A DNA stretch of 64,000 bases from Glutamicibacter arilaitensis Re117 (GTDB lineage: Bacteria; Actinomycetota; Actinomycetes; Actinomycetales; Micrococcaceae): the NCBI RefSeq assembly GCF_000197735.1, contig NC_014550.1, positions 868,001 to 932,000 on the forward strand. Direction: 5' to 3'. The notes below the pieces were generated by a model, which was given only the letters and a program-made list of their open reading frames with translations, was not told where the DNA came from and did not search any database. Positions 16,890-25,904 of this stretch are shown here, piece by piece. A program made the position numbers and the translations under genes. The stretch's first letter is position 1, and each line of letters begins with the position of its first letter.

Positions 16890-18260
16890 ATGCTCAACGG
16901 ACGAGTCTCGCACTGGTGGGAAGAAATCGGACTGCCAGCGCCACGCGAGCAGTTGCGCGGCCATAGCACCGCTGATGTCGCGATCGTCGGTGCAGGATTC
17001 ACCGGATTGTGGACCGCTTACTATTTGGCCAAGGCCAATCCGAAGCTGGATATCACCATCCTCGAAGCCCGGCACGTGGGCTATGGCGCCTCGGGGCGCA
17101 ATGGGGGATGGCTTACCAATACCATCACCGCTGGCCGCGACCGCTACCTGGCTTCCCATGGCCGGCAAGCGGTCAACGACTTCCAGCTGGCCATGAACCA
17201 GACCGTGGCCGAGGTCATTGCCGTTTGTTCAGCCGAAGGCATCGATGCGGAGCTGAAGCAAGGCGGGGAACTGGAAGTTGCCTACACTGCTGCCCAGGAA
17301 CAACGCCTGCGGGACGATGCGATGACCGACGCGCGATGGGAGCATTCGGATACCGTCCTGCTGGAAGCCGGTGCAACGCAGGCAAAGATCAACGTCGCCA
17401 ATGCCCGGGCTGGGCTGTTCCATCCGCATGCGGCCAGGATCCACCCGGCTAAACTGGTGCGCGGACTGGCCGAAGTCGTGGAACGGCTCGGAGTGAAAAT
17501 CCATGAGGACACGCGCGCTACCGCACTGCAGCCGCACCACGTCGACTTCGAAGCCGGTACCCTCAAGGCCCAGTCCGTCATCCGGGCCACCGAAGGATTC
17601 ACCGCCGGATTGGCCGGGCACAAGCGCTTGTGGCTGCCGATGAATTCGTCCTTGATCGCTACCGAACCACTGCCTTCATCCATTTGGGATGAACTGAACT
17701 GGAAGCATGGCGAGGTGCTGGGGGACTACGCCCATGTTTACATGTATGCGCAGCGTACTGCCGATGATCGGATTGCCATTGGCGGACGGGGCGTGCCGTA
17801 CAAGTATGGTTCGCGCACGGATACCGATGGCGTGACGCCGCAAAAAACGGTACAGGGGCTGCAAGAAATATTGCACCGGATGTTCCCGCAAACCCGGGGA
17901 GCAAGGATCGAGCATGCATGGTCCGGGGTCCTTGGCGTGCCACGGGACTGGGCGGCTACCGTCGGGCTGGATCCGGACACCGGCCTGGGCTGGGCCGGAG
18001 GGTATGTCGGAACCGGGGTTGGCGCGGCGAACCTGGCCGGACGCACCCTGCGCGACTTGATCCTCGGGGCCGAGACTGAATTGACCAATTTGCCATGGGT
18101 AAACCATCGGGTGCGCAAATGGGAGCCCGAACCCTTGCGCTGGCTGGCAACCAAAGGACTCTATGCCGCCTACGGCGCTGCCGACCGAAGCGAACTCAAG
18201 GGCAGGACAAGCACCTCTGCACTAGCGGTGCTTGCCGATAGGATCACCGGAAAACCTTGA
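16890..18260 (+). CDS. FAD-dependent oxidoreductase, DAO/PuuB-like amine oxidase
   Basis: 456 residues. The dinucleotide-binding motif VAIVGAGFTGLWTAYYLAK is near residue 32, ending in the acidic ILEARHVGYGASGRNGGW. The C-terminal FAD contact GWAGGYVGTGVGAANLAGRT is near 390. This architecture is shared by gamma-glutamylputrescine oxidase, sarcosine and D-amino acid oxidase-like enzymes, so the substrate is probably a primary or secondary amine; which one cannot be told. I chose ATG 16890 over the upstream TTG at 16854 because family members usually begin shortly before a conserved WWEE/IG segment. No polyamine genes are adjacent. Confidence 0.8.
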   Translation: MLNGRVSHWWEEIGLPAPREQLRGHSTADVAIVGAGFTGLWTAYYLAKANPKLDITILEARHVGYGASGRNGGWLTNTITAGRDRYLASHGRQAVNDFQLAMNQTVAEVIAVCSAEGIDAELKQGGELEVAYTAAQEQRLRDDAMTDARWEHSDTVLLEAGATQAKINVANARAGLFHPHAARIHPAKLVRGLAEVVERLGVKIHEDTRATALQPHHVDFEAGTLKAQSVIRATEGFTAGLAGHKRLWLPMNSSLIATEPLPSSIWDELNWKHGEVLGDYAHVYMYAQRTADDRIAIGGRGVPYKYGSRTDTDGVTPQKTVQGLQEILHRMFPQTRGARIEHAWSGVLGVPRDWAATVGLDPDTGLGWAGGYVGTGVGAANLAGRTLRDLILGAETELTNLPWVNHRVRKWEPEPLRWLATKGLYAAYGAADRSELKGRTSTSALAVLADRITGKP

Positions 18261-18291
18261 AGGGTTCCAGCGGCGGGCATAGACGGTGGCC

Positions 18292-18471
18292 ATGGGACGG
18301 AAAACGCGTGGATTCTATCTATGGGCTGCAGCACTAGTTCTTATTATTTCTGGTGTCTTGATGATCACGCTGATGCAGGTCGGAATTCTGGGATGGTTGC
18401 TGCAAGGCGCGGGGATCATTCTCTCGGCTTTCGCCATCGGCGCCCGCAGCAGGCCCCAGACTCATGCCTGA
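18292..18471 (+). CDS. Small two-helix membrane protein
   Basis: 59 residues (ATG 18292; a GTG at 18286 is possible). Two hydrophobic segments, LWAAALVLIISGVLMITL and LGWLLQGAGIILSAFAIG, are followed by a short basic tail. Its last bases lie just upstream of the GNAT gene's ribosome site, and the two frames nearly overlap, suggesting co-expression. No family recognised; codon use is like its neighbours. Confidence 0.55.
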   Translation: MGRKTRGFYLWAAALVLIISGVLMITLMQVGILGWLLQGAGIILSAFAIGARSRPQTHA

Positions 18472-18481
18472 GGGAGGCAAA

Positions 18482-18988
18482 ATGCTCCTGAACGACGGCA
18501 AGTTATCCGTACAGGGCCGGAACTACCTCGTGCGCGAAGCGCGAATAGAGGATCTTGAACAGGTCATTGCCTTGATGGAACAGGATGAAATACGCCGTGC
18601 AGAGCATTCTGGGGCAGCCGGCGGGCCGGAACACTATCTGGAGGCATTCGGTGAAATTGATGCTGACCCCGCGCATGCGCTGATTGTGCTGGAAGGCGAG
18701 GGCGGAAAAATTGTTGGCACGATGCAGCTGACCACCTTGCCGAGTCTTGCGCGCCGAGCGGCGAAACGGATGCAGATCGAGGCAGTTCGAGTGGCCAGCG
18801 AGTCGCGCCGAAGCGGACTGGGCACGCAAATGATCCGCTGGGCTATCTGCGACGCGGAACACAAGGGCATTTCACTCATCCAGCTGACAAGCGATGCGCA
18901 GCGTCAGGACGCGCACCGCTTCTACCAGAGGTTGGGATTCATCCCGTCGCATGTGGGCTTCAAAATGCGCCTTGCTACACGCCCGTGA
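18482..18988 (+). CDS. GNAT family N-acetyltransferase
   Basis: 168 residues from ATG 18482, which has GAGGGAGG just upstream; an in-frame ATG at 18464 lacks such a site. The GNAT core is clear: acetyl-CoA-binding motif A IEAVRVASESRRSGLGTQMI (near residue 100), motif B DAQRQDAHRFYQRLGF (near 138) and a terminal beta strand. The cognate substrate is unknown. Its stop overlaps the end of the converging ABM-domain gene by 14 bases. Confidence 0.8.
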   Translation: MLLNDGKLSVQGRNYLVREARIEDLEQVIALMEQDEIRRAEHSGAAGGPEHYLEAFGEIDADPAHALIVLEGEGGKIVGTMQLTTLPSLARRAAKRMQIEAVRVASESRRSGLGTQMIRWAICDAEHKGISLIQLTSDAQRQDAHRFYQRLGFIPSHVGFKMRLATRP

Positions 18989-19253
18989 CCTCGTAGCTGC
19001 GCTGTAATCCGGAAGTCCTGCGGCCCCACGTGCTTGCCGTGGCCCGCTGCTGGTGGGCTTCAAACGCAGCGCCGTCTGCAAATTCCTCGTTCACCAGCCA
19101 AACCCAGGGATCCTGTGATTGCGTGACTGTGAAAGAAATACAGCCGGGTTCAGCCTTGGTCAGCCGAATATGCTCCGGCAGTAATTTCTTCACCAGCTCG
19201 ACTTCGGCCGCATCCTTGCACAGCAGCTTCCCCTCCAAAATCACGGTTCCCAT
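18975..19253 (-). CDS. ABM (antibiotic biosynthesis monooxygenase-like) domain protein
   Basis: 92 residues forming a compact ferredoxin-like dimeric fold: VILEGKLLCKDAAEVELVKK, then EPGCISFTVTQS, VNEEFADGAAFEAHQ and a terminal segment. ABM proteins include quinol monooxygenases and heme-degrading enzymes, but many are of unknown role. Start chosen at the ATG opening MGTVILEG; an upstream in-frame extension is not protein-like. It converges with the GNAT gene. Confidence 0.7.
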   Translation of the reverse strand: MGTVILEGKLLCKDAAEVELVKKLLPEHIRLTKAEPGCISFTVTQSQDPWVWLVNEEFADGAAFEAHQQRATASTWGRRTSGLQRSYEVTGV

Positions 19254-19302
19254 GCTGGAAAGTCTGCCATGATCCCGGCGTGCAGCGGACAAGTTACCTA
19301 AA

Positions 19303-19343
19303 GAAAAGCCGATGGCTCGGAAATAAATTTCCGAGCCATCGGC
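19303..19343 (-). terminator. ABC-F terminator
   Basis: A 16-bp perfect stem (19308-19323 with 19328-19343) followed on the minus strand by CTTTTCTT. It lies 20 bases past the ABC-F stop. Confidence 0.85.
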
Positions 19344-19362
19344 GCGAGCCACAGATCAGGTG

Positions 19363-21153
19363 CTATCCGAGCAGCTCGGATAGTTCCAGCCAGCGTTCTT
19401 CCAACTGGTCAATCTGCGATTGGTATTCGTTGATCTCAGCGGTGAACTTGCCCAGGCCCTCATAATCGCTTTGGTCATGAGCTGCCATCTTGGCATGGAC
19501 CTTGGCGATCTTCTCCTCCAGCTGTCCTACCTTGCGCTCGTTGGCGTTCAGTTCCTTCTGCGCGGCACGCAGCTCGGCGCCCGAGGGGCCGGCAGGCTTA
19601 GCCGGGGCTGCGGAGGAAGCCTGCGAAGGATTGGAACCGCCGGTAGAGCCCTCGGCGCTGCGAAGCTTCAAGTACTCATCCACGCCGCCTGGCACATGGC
19701 GGAAGTGGCCGTTCAAGATGGCGTACTGCTGGTCGGTGACGCGTTCAAGCAGGTAACGGTCGTGGGAAACGACAATCAAGGTGCCCGGCCAGGAGTCCAA
19801 CAGGTCTTCCAAGGCGGCCAGCATGTCGGTATCGACATCGTTGGTCGGCTCATCGAGGATCATCACATTCGGCTCGTCCATCAGGATCATCAGCAGCTGC
19901 AGGCGGCGGCGCTGGCCACCGGAGAGCTCGGCGACCTTGGTGGACAGGTGTGCCGAGGAGAAGCCCAGACGCTCCAGCAGCTGTGCTGGCGTCAGGTCCT
20001 TGCCATCGACGTTGAAGGTGGTGCGGTAGCGAGCCAGGACTTCGCGGACCTTGTCCTGGCCGATCTGCTCCAATTCGCGGAACTGCTGGTCCAGCACGGC
20101 AAGCTTCACGGTCTGGCCGCGCTTGATCTTGCCGCCGGTCGGTTCCACGGTGCCGGCGATCAGGCCCAGCAAGGTGGATTTGCCGGCGCCGTTGGCACCG
20201 AGCAGGCCGGTGCGTTCGCCCGGGCCGATACGCCAGGTAAACGGCTTGAGCACCTGCTTGGCACCGAAGGACACCTCGGTATCCAGCAGGTCGATGACGT
20301 CCTTGCCCAGGCGGCTGGTGGCCATCTTCTGCAATTCCAGCGGGTTGCGGGCCGGTGGAACATCGGCAATCAGCTGGTTAGCGGCCTCGATGCGGAATTT
20401 CGGTTTGGAAGTACGGGCCGGGGCGCCGCGGCGCAGCCAGGCCAGTTCCTTCTTCATCATGTTCTGGCGCTTGTTTTCGGTAACCGCGGCGATGCGGTCG
20501 CGTTCCACGCGCTGCAGCACGTACGCGGCGTAGCCGCCTTCGAAAGGCTCGACCAAGCGGTCGTGGACTTCCCAGGTCGTGGTGCAGACCGCGTCCAGGA
20601 ACCAGCGGTCGTGGGTGACTACCATCAAGCCGCCGGAGCTCTTGGACCAGCGCTTGTCGATGTGCTCGGCGAGCCAGGAGATGCCCTCGACATCCAAATG
20701 GTTGGTCGGCTCGTCCAGGATGATGACATCCCAGTCCTGCACCAGCAAAGCGGCCAGTGCCACGCGGCGGCGCTGTCCGCCGGAGAGGGTTCCGATTTTC
20801 GCTTCCCAGTCCAGATCGGCGACCAGCCCGGAGATGATGTCGCGGATGCGGGCTTCGCCGGCCCACTGGTGATCATCCATCTCTCCGACCACGCTGAAGT
20901 GCACCGTTGCTTCGGGGTCCAGGGTGTCTGACTGGTCAAGCACACCCACGCGCAGGCCATTGCGCTTGGTCACACGCCCGGAGTTCGGTTCAATCTTGTC
21001 ACTGAGCATGCCAAGCAGCGAGGACTTGCCTTCGCCATTGCGGCCCACCAAGCCGATGCGGTCGCCATCGGAAATTCCGATGGTTACCGAGTCGAAAACG
21101 ACGTGGGTGGGATATTCCAGATGTAGGGCTTCGCCCCCGAGTAAATGTGCCAC
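19363..21153 (-). CDS. ABC-F family ATPase (EttA/Uup/TlrC-like)
   Basis: 596 residues with two ABC cassettes and no membrane segment. Cassette 1 has Walker A GLVGRNGEGKSSL, signature LSGGQRRRVALA and Walker B DVIILDEPTNHLD. Cassette 2 has GLLGANGAGKSTL, LSGGQRRRLQLL and VMILDEPTND. The linker (near residues 225-300) and a C-terminal coiled coil (near 510-590) follow ABC-F layout. These proteins act on ribosomes, either as translation factors or for antibiotic protection. I chose GTG 21153 (MAHLLGGEAL) because TAAAAT ends 7 bases upstream, a leaderless arrangement. Place downstream of ispE is typical. Confidence 0.9.
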   Translation of the reverse strand: MAHLLGGEALHLEYPTHVVFDSVTIGISDGDRIGLVGRNGEGKSSLLGMLSDKIEPNSGRVTKRNGLRVGVLDQSDTLDPEATVHFSVVGEMDDHQWAGEARIRDIISGLVADLDWEAKIGTLSGGQRRRVALAALLVQDWDVIILDEPTNHLDVEGISWLAEHIDKRWSKSSGGLMVVTHDRWFLDAVCTTTWEVHDRLVEPFEGGYAAYVLQRVERDRIAAVTENKRQNMMKKELAWLRRGAPARTSKPKFRIEAANQLIADVPPARNPLELQKMATSRLGKDVIDLLDTEVSFGAKQVLKPFTWRIGPGERTGLLGANGAGKSTLLGLIAGTVEPTGGKIKRGQTVKLAVLDQQFRELEQIGQDKVREVLARYRTTFNVDGKDLTPAQLLERLGFSSAHLSTKVAELSGGQRRRLQLLMILMDEPNVMILDEPTNDVDTDMLAALEDLLDSWPGTLIVVSHDRYLLERVTDQQYAILNGHFRHVPGGVDEYLKLRSAEGSTGGSNPSQASSAAPAKPAGPSGAELRAAQKELNANERKVGQLEEKIAKVHAKMAAHDQSDYEGLGKFTAEINEYQSQIDQLEERWLELSELLG

Positions 21154-21350
21154 GATTTCTATTTTACGTTCCGGGGGCAAATCGAGATCGCGGCAGGGCA
21201 CATGGGGTCCGCGCGGGGCCAGTGAGCGGCAGGAGAATAAAACAGAGAATAAAAGTGAGTTTAGCTACGGTGTTTTGCGATTTCGCACATCGGGCTGATC
21301 ATGGCAGAATAATTAGCGTGCTTGTTGGGTATGACCTGCACAAGCCATTT

Positions 21351-21425
21351 TCCGCCCTGGTGTAATGGCAACACGCCAGCCTTTGGAGCTGTGCATTCTA
21401 GGTTCGAATCCTAGGGGCGGAACCA
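21351..21425 (+). tRNA. tRNA-Gln (anticodon TTG)
   Basis: A complete cloverleaf: 7-bp acceptor stem TCCGCCC/GGGCGGA, D-loop GGTGTAATGGCAAC, anticodon loop CTTTGGA giving TTG, T-arm CTAGGTTCGAATCCTAG, and an encoded CCA at 21423-21425. The outermost anticodon-stem pair is a C-T mismatch. No integrated element adjoins it. Confidence 0.95.
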
Positions 21426-21431
21426 ATCAAG

Positions 21432-21462
21432 AAGCGTCACGCATGTGGCGCTTTTATTTTTT
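21432..21462 (+). terminator. tRNA-Gln terminator
   Basis: Stem AAGCGTCAC / GTGGCGCTT (one G-T pair) with loop GCAT, followed by TTATTTTTT. Confidence 0.8.
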
Positions 21463-21557
21463 GACCAGTTCAGCGCATCCCGGAGCTCGCGATAGACTTG
21501 CTTTGAGGTTTTACTTTTCTGCCCAAAACCTTGAATCCAATTTGCAGGAGAATGCAC

Positions 21558-23009
21558 TTGAGTGATCAGGTCAACGCACCAGTAGCTGTCATCGTCCTAG
21601 CCGCCGGGGCTGGTACCCGCATGAAGTCGGCGAAGCCGAAAATCATGCATGAAATCGCAGGTCGGTCCATGATTGGCCATGCGCTTCATGCGGCTTCAGC
21701 TTTGCAGCCGCAAAACCTGGTTGCGGTTGTCCGCCACCAGCGCGACCTGGTTGCAGAACACATTCTGAGCCAGTTCCCTTCCATCACCATTGCCGACCAG
21801 GATGAAATTCCAGGCACCGGCCGTGCAGTCCAGCAGGGCTTGGAAGTTGTGGACCCGGCACTTGAAGGCACCGTTGTGGTGACCTACGGCGATGTGCCAT
21901 TGCTCACCAGTGAAGTCCTCCAGGACCTGGTCGCCACGCACGAGTCCAACGGCAATTCGGTCACCGTGCTGACCACCGAATTGGATGACCCCAATGGCTA
22001 CGGCCGCATCCTGCGCGATGACAAGGGCGAGGTTGCAGGGATCCGCGAGCAGAAGGACGCTTCGGCTGACGAGCTGCTCATCAAGGAAATCAACTCTGGC
22101 ATCTACGCTTTCGATGCCAAGATCCTGCGTTCGGCGCTGACCGAGGTCACCACCGAGAACGCGCAGGGCGAAATGTACCTGACCGACGTGTTGGCAATTG
22201 CCCGCGAACGCGGTGGCCGTGTGGCTTCCTCGCAGATCGCGGACCGCTGGCAGATCGAAGGGGCCAACGACCGCGTGCAGGTTTCCAACCTGGCTCGCAT
22301 CTACAACGAGCGCAAGACCGAATTCTGGATGCGCCAGGGCGTGACCATCGTTGATCCGGCCACCACTTGGATTGACGCTGATGTGATGATCGGCCAGGAC
22401 GCCACCATCAAGCCAGGTACCCAGCTGCACGGCGAGACCATCATCGGCGCTAACGCGACCGTCGGCCCGGACACCACCTTGACTAACGTCGTGGTCGGCC
22501 AGCGCGCCACCGTCAAGCGCACCGACGCCACCGACTCGCGCATTGCAGAGGGCGCTTCGGTAGGTCCGTTCGCCTACCTGCGTCCGGGCACCGACCTCGG
22601 TGTAGATGGCAAGATCGGTGCCTTCTACGAAACCAAGAATGTCACGATTGGCCGTGGCTCCAAGCTCTCGCACCTCGGCTACGCCGGAGATGCTGAAATC
22701 GGTGAATTCACCAACATCGGCTGCGGCAACATCACCGCAAACTACGATGGCGAAAAGAAGCACCGCACCAAGATCGGCTCGCATGTGCGCACCAGCTCTA
22801 ACACCGTATTCGTTGCTCCGGTTGAAATCGGAGACGGCGCATACACCGGAGCCGGAGCCATCGTCCGCAAGAACGTCCCGGCCGGTGCCCTAGCACTGTC
22901 TGTGGCACCGCAGCGCAACTCCGAGGGCTGGACGCTTGAAAAGCGCCCGGGCACTTCCTCGGCTGACGCAGCGTTCAAGTCCTCACTGAACTCTTCGGCC
23001 TCCGAGTAA
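21558..23009 (+). CDS. glmU: Bifunctional UDP-N-acetylglucosamine pyrophosphorylase / glucosamine-1-phosphate N-acetyltransferase
   Basis: 483 residues making UDP-GlcNAc for peptidoglycan. The N-terminal uridyltransferase begins VIVLAAGAGTRMKSAKPK and contains GDVPLL. The C-terminal half is a left-handed beta-helix of hexapeptide repeats with GAFYETKNVTIG, HLGYAGDAEIG, GCGNITANYDG and the acetyl-CoA region. I chose TTG 21558 (MSDQVNAP) because CAGGAG lies 7 bases upstream; ATG 21552 would leave only 1 base. prs follows 72 bases downstream, a conserved pairing. Confidence 0.95.
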   Translation: MSDQVNAPVAVIVLAAGAGTRMKSAKPKIMHEIAGRSMIGHALHAASALQPQNLVAVVRHQRDLVAEHILSQFPSITIADQDEIPGTGRAVQQGLEVVDPALEGTVVVTYGDVPLLTSEVLQDLVATHESNGNSVTVLTTELDDPNGYGRILRDDKGEVAGIREQKDASADELLIKEINSGIYAFDAKILRSALTEVTTENAQGEMYLTDVLAIARERGGRVASSQIADRWQIEGANDRVQVSNLARIYNERKTEFWMRQGVTIVDPATTWIDADVMIGQDATIKPGTQLHGETIIGANATVGPDTTLTNVVVGQRATVKRTDATDSRIAEGASVGPFAYLRPGTDLGVDGKIGAFYETKNVTIGRGSKLSHLGYAGDAEIGEFTNIGCGNITANYDGEKKHRTKIGSHVRTSSNTVFVAPVEIGDGAYTGAGAIVRKNVPAGALALSVAPQRNSEGWTLEKRPGTSSADAAFKSSLNSSASE

Positions 23010-23081
23010 TTCAGCTACAGACTTCATTTCCTCGACAACAACCTCATACGTGATAGCGAAGCGAGCGAGAAAGCAAACCCC

Positions 23082-24062
23082 ATGAGTGAAATCAGCCATA
23101 ACGTCGACAAGAAGCTGGTGCTGGCCACCGGCCGTGCGCACCCCGAGCTGGCCGCCGAGGTCGCCAAGGCACTTGATACCGAACTGCTGCCGCTGAACGC
23201 GTACGACTTCGCCAATGGCGAGATCTACGTCCGTTCAGATGAATCGGTTCGCGGCAAGGAAGTCTTCTTGCTGCAGTCCTACCCGGCACCGCTGAACAAC
23301 TGGCTGATGGAACAGCTGATCATGATTGACTCGATGAAGCGCGCTTCGGCTCGCCGCATCACCGTCGTGGCGCCATTCTACCCTTATGCACGCCAGGACA
23401 AGAAGGGCCGCGGCCGCGAGCCGATCTCGGCCCGCCTGGTCGCGGACCTGTTCAAAACCGCTGGTGCTGACCGCGTGATCTCTTGCGATCTGCACACCGC
23501 GCAGATCCAGGGCTTCTTCGATGGTCCAGTGGATCATCTGTTCGGCTTCCCGCTGCTGGCTGACTACATCAAGTCCAAGGTAGACGTCAATGAAGTCACC
23601 GTGGTTTCCCCTGATACCGGCCGCGTGCGCGTCGCCGAGCAGTGGGCAGACCGTTTGGGCGGCACCCCGCTGGCGTTCGTCCACAAGTCCCGCGATCTGA
23701 CCGTGCCTAACCAGGCCGAGTCCAAGACCGTGGTGGGCCAGGTCGAGGGCCGCACCGCGATCCTGATCGATGACATGATCGACACCGGTGGAACCATCGC
23801 AGGTGCTGTGCGCGTGCTGAAGGAAGCCGGCGCCAAGGATGTCATCATCGCCGCGACCCACGCAGTGTTCTCGGATCCAGCCGCGCAGCGCCTGGCCGAG
23901 TGCGGTGCCAAGGAAGTTGTTGTCACCAACACCCTGCCGATCCCGGAAGAGAAGCGCTTCGAGAACCTGACCGTGCTGTCGATCGCTCCAACGATCGCTC
24001 GCGCCATCTCCGAGGTATTCCACGAAGGTTCGGTTACGAACCTGTTTGACGGCCGCGCCTAG
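23082..24062 (+). CDS. prs: Ribose-phosphate pyrophosphokinase (PRPP synthetase)
   Basis: 326 residues; makes PRPP from ribose-5-phosphate and ATP for nucleotide, His and Trp synthesis. Motifs: the ATP-binding loop FYPYARQDKKGRGREPISAR (near residue 100), metal-binding CDLHTAQIQGFF (near 140) and the PRPP loop ILIDDMIDTGGTI (near 230). Class I length. It follows glmU. A strong terminator ends the unit, and accessory DNA begins immediately after. Confidence 0.96.
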   Translation: MSEISHNVDKKLVLATGRAHPELAAEVAKALDTELLPLNAYDFANGEIYVRSDESVRGKEVFLLQSYPAPLNNWLMEQLIMIDSMKRASARRITVVAPFYPYARQDKKGRGREPISARLVADLFKTAGADRVISCDLHTAQIQGFFDGPVDHLFGFPLLADYIKSKVDVNEVTVVSPDTGRVRVAEQWADRLGGTPLAFVHKSRDLTVPNQAESKTVVGQVEGRTAILIDDMIDTGGTIAGAVRVLKEAGAKDVIIAATHAVFSDPAAQRLAECGAKEVVVTNTLPIPEEKRFENLTVLSIAPTIARAISEVFHEGSVTNLFDGRA

Positions 24063-24078
24063 CAGCCCTCGTTTCGCA

Positions 24079-24123
24079 ACGCCTCTGGCCGGCACCCGCA
24101 TGGGTGCCGGCCAGAGGCGTTTA
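24079..24123 (+). terminator. prs terminator, left edge of the accessory region
   Basis: A perfect 19-bp stem (24079-24097 with 24102-24120) followed by TTTA. Everything from here to about 47.2 kb differs in character from the core. Confidence 0.9.
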
Positions 24124-24187
24124 GACAAACATCCAAGGAGCCTTTTAGTGAGAACGCTCTGTGGTTCAGTCGATCAGCCTTTGAAAA

Positions 24188-24538
24188 TCATATGGTCGAC
24201 ATGACTGTAAACGTATTGTTGTGCAACTGGTTCGCCGGGACTTCCTCAACGGTAAACGGAGTGTGATTCAGCAAACCGTTACGAGCCACCAGTGCGGTCT
24301 CACGGTCATTCCTGATAGTGAAAGTCGCAGATGAAACTCCTAATACGACACCGCAGCCTCGGTAGCGGATACCTGCGCCGACAACATGGTCGCCCGCTTC
24401 CACAATGCCTTTGCAAGGAGTACCCCACGTGGCGGGATGTTCAACGCCGTCCACGAGAACGAATGGATTAGCAAAAGCACGAAGGAATATCGAGGAAAGC
24501 CAGTACGGCGCCACAGTGACTTTTAGGGAAGGGGTCAT
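24188..24538 (-). CDS. Hypothetical protein, possible small beta domain
   Basis: 116 residues, rich in beta-type segments: PFVLVDGVEHPATWGTP, then GDHVVGAGIRYRGCGVVLGV and a hydrophilic tail. The wording recalls small actinobacterial proteins of unknown function with a Pro-fixed WG..P turn, but I cannot name a family. I chose ATG 24538 because TAGGCT (plus 24545-24550) ends 6 bases before it, a leaderless start; ATG 24544 would be too close. It is divergent from the next gene, with dyad A between them. Confidence 0.5.
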   Translation of the reverse strand: MTPSLKVTVAPYWLSSIFLRAFANPFVLVDGVEHPATWGTPCKGIVEAGDHVVGAGIRYRGCGVVLGVSSATFTIRNDRETALVARNGLLNHTPFTVEEVPANQLHNNTFTVMSTI

Positions 24539-24606
24539 ATTCATAGCCTATTTGTTTCCGAAAGCCTCAGTAAAACCGTCCATAGTCCTCAGCACTGCGC
24601 CGAGCC

Positions 24607-24633
24607 GCCCGTAAGAGTAACGCTATCCGTGAC
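24607..24633 (+). repeat. Spaced dyad A (cassette-boundary-like site)
   Basis: Left arm GCCCGTAAG, core AGTAACG, right side CTATCCGTGAC. 20 of 22 bases match dyad D (33014-33035). The right arm is a poor complement of the left, so this copy is recognised mainly by its likeness to the others. Confidence 0.5.
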
Positions 24634-24819
24634 GTTATCCGGCGACAAGTTCGATTCGATCAACCCCTGTCGCGGTCGTCCGCATTTCCTATGAGAGCCA
24701 GCCTCTAACCAACCGGTTTTCCATGGGAAGATGGTTCCAGGGCCTCCCTGCAGATCGGCGTTCAACCGTGGACCCATTCAGTCGTCGGCTTCGATCGGGG
24801 CGAGTGGGAAACTTGCCAC

Positions 24820-25566
24820 GTGAATTCGCGCGTTGAATTCGTGCTTGACGGCTGCGGTCTCACCGACTTGATTGGTCCGGATGCCCTATCTGGGTACGTG
24901 AGCATATTTGATGCGAGCGACATTAAACTTGCTGCTGAAGTGCTTATGGGAAGGACCCGGCTGACGGACTATTTTCCGTCGGAAGGTCGGATTCCGCTTC
25001 TATTTTGTTCCTGTGGCGATCCCGGTGAAGGGGCAATGACCGTGCGTTTGTCAATTACGAAGGACACGGTGACCTGGGACCAATGGGCTTGGGAACATGA
25101 CAGTTTTCCGATCGAATGGCTCCCGCATCTACCTGCTTACCATTTTCCGTTTGATGGATACGAGGCAGCACTAGATGAAGCTGGGCAAATGGCCCTGGAG
25201 ATAATGGGCACGGCCAGCAGCATCATCCGGATTGCTAGCCCCGGGCAGGGCATCATGCATTGGCTGGATAAACGGAAACGGGGCGAACTAGCTTGCCAAC
25301 TCGACCTCTTGGACATTGAAATCATCCAACCGGCACCAGACCTGCAAGTCACCGACTTACGCCAGCTCATCAACGAGGTTCAAGCACTCCGAACTGCATT
25401 GGGCGCGTCCCTGAGTAATCGTCGCTATGAACCGACACGAGAACAGAGCCAACAAGTGGTTTCCTCAACAGCCAAAATTCTCGATTCGACCGAAGCCTTC
25501 CGGCTTCCTGGGCAGACGCAGGAAAGCCTGGAATGGCTGCGGGACAGATTTCAGAGCGGCGCATAA
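24820..25566 (+). CDS. Hypothetical protein
   Basis: 248 residues with no signal peptide or membrane helix. The N-terminal half has beta-rich segments and a notable LLFCSCGDPGEGAMTVRL, in which the Cys-Ser-Cys-Gly-Asp could bind metal or be structural. The C-terminal third is helical and charged. The start is a GTG without a good ribosome site, so the exact start is unsure. Dyad A lies about 190 bases upstream and dyad B 47 bases past the stop. No family recognised. Confidence 0.6.
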   Translation: MNSRVEFVLDGCGLTDLIGPDALSGYVSIFDASDIKLAAEVLMGRTRLTDYFPSEGRIPLLFCSCGDPGEGAMTVRLSITKDTVTWDQWAWEHDSFPIEWLPHLPAYHFPFDGYEAALDEAGQMALEIMGTASSIIRIASPGQGIMHWLDKRKRGELACQLDLLDIEIIQPAPDLQVTDLRQLINEVQALRTALGASLSNRRYEPTREQSQQVVSSTAKILDSTEAFRLPGQTQESLEWLRDRFQSGA

Positions 25567-25613
25567 TCCGTTGATCCAACGGTCCTGACTTTTGCATTCA
25601 GTTCTGTATGGAA

Positions 25614-25640
25614 GCCCGTAAGAGGAACCTCAACTGGGAC
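25614..25640 (+). repeat. Spaced dyad B
   Basis: Left arm GCCCGTAAG, core AGGAACCTC, right arm AACTGGGAC. It lies between two gene ends (stop at 25566 on plus, stop at 25697 on minus), a place where an operator is not expected. Confidence 0.55.
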
Positions 25641-25904
25641 GGTGCAAGGTAGATGCAGAGCGCCGCCCAATTGCTGATGCGACTCGGTCTCGGACTTTAG
25701 TCGAGTTTCCCAAAGGGGCCGGCGGCGTCGAGCGGAATCCGCTCTGGCTTCCTGGACATGATCAAGAACGCTATGCCAAAGAAAAATACAGCTATGGCAA
25801 GCCCAAGTAGAGCTGTGTCGCTTGATGTCGCAGGGCAGCCCGCAGAACTGTCATCAATCTCAGGACAGCTCCGCCATCGAAAAATGTCAAGCTGTGTGGA
25901 GTCA

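Noticed and set aside
19420..20931. A 503-codon plus-strand frame opposite the ABC-F gene
   Set aside because: Antisense to two complete ABC cassettes, with no ribosome site or family resemblance.
21351..21425. tRNA-Gln as the integration site of the accessory region
   Set aside because: The tRNA lies before glmU and prs, no integrase is adjacent, and no duplicated tRNA 3' end was seen at the far edge.
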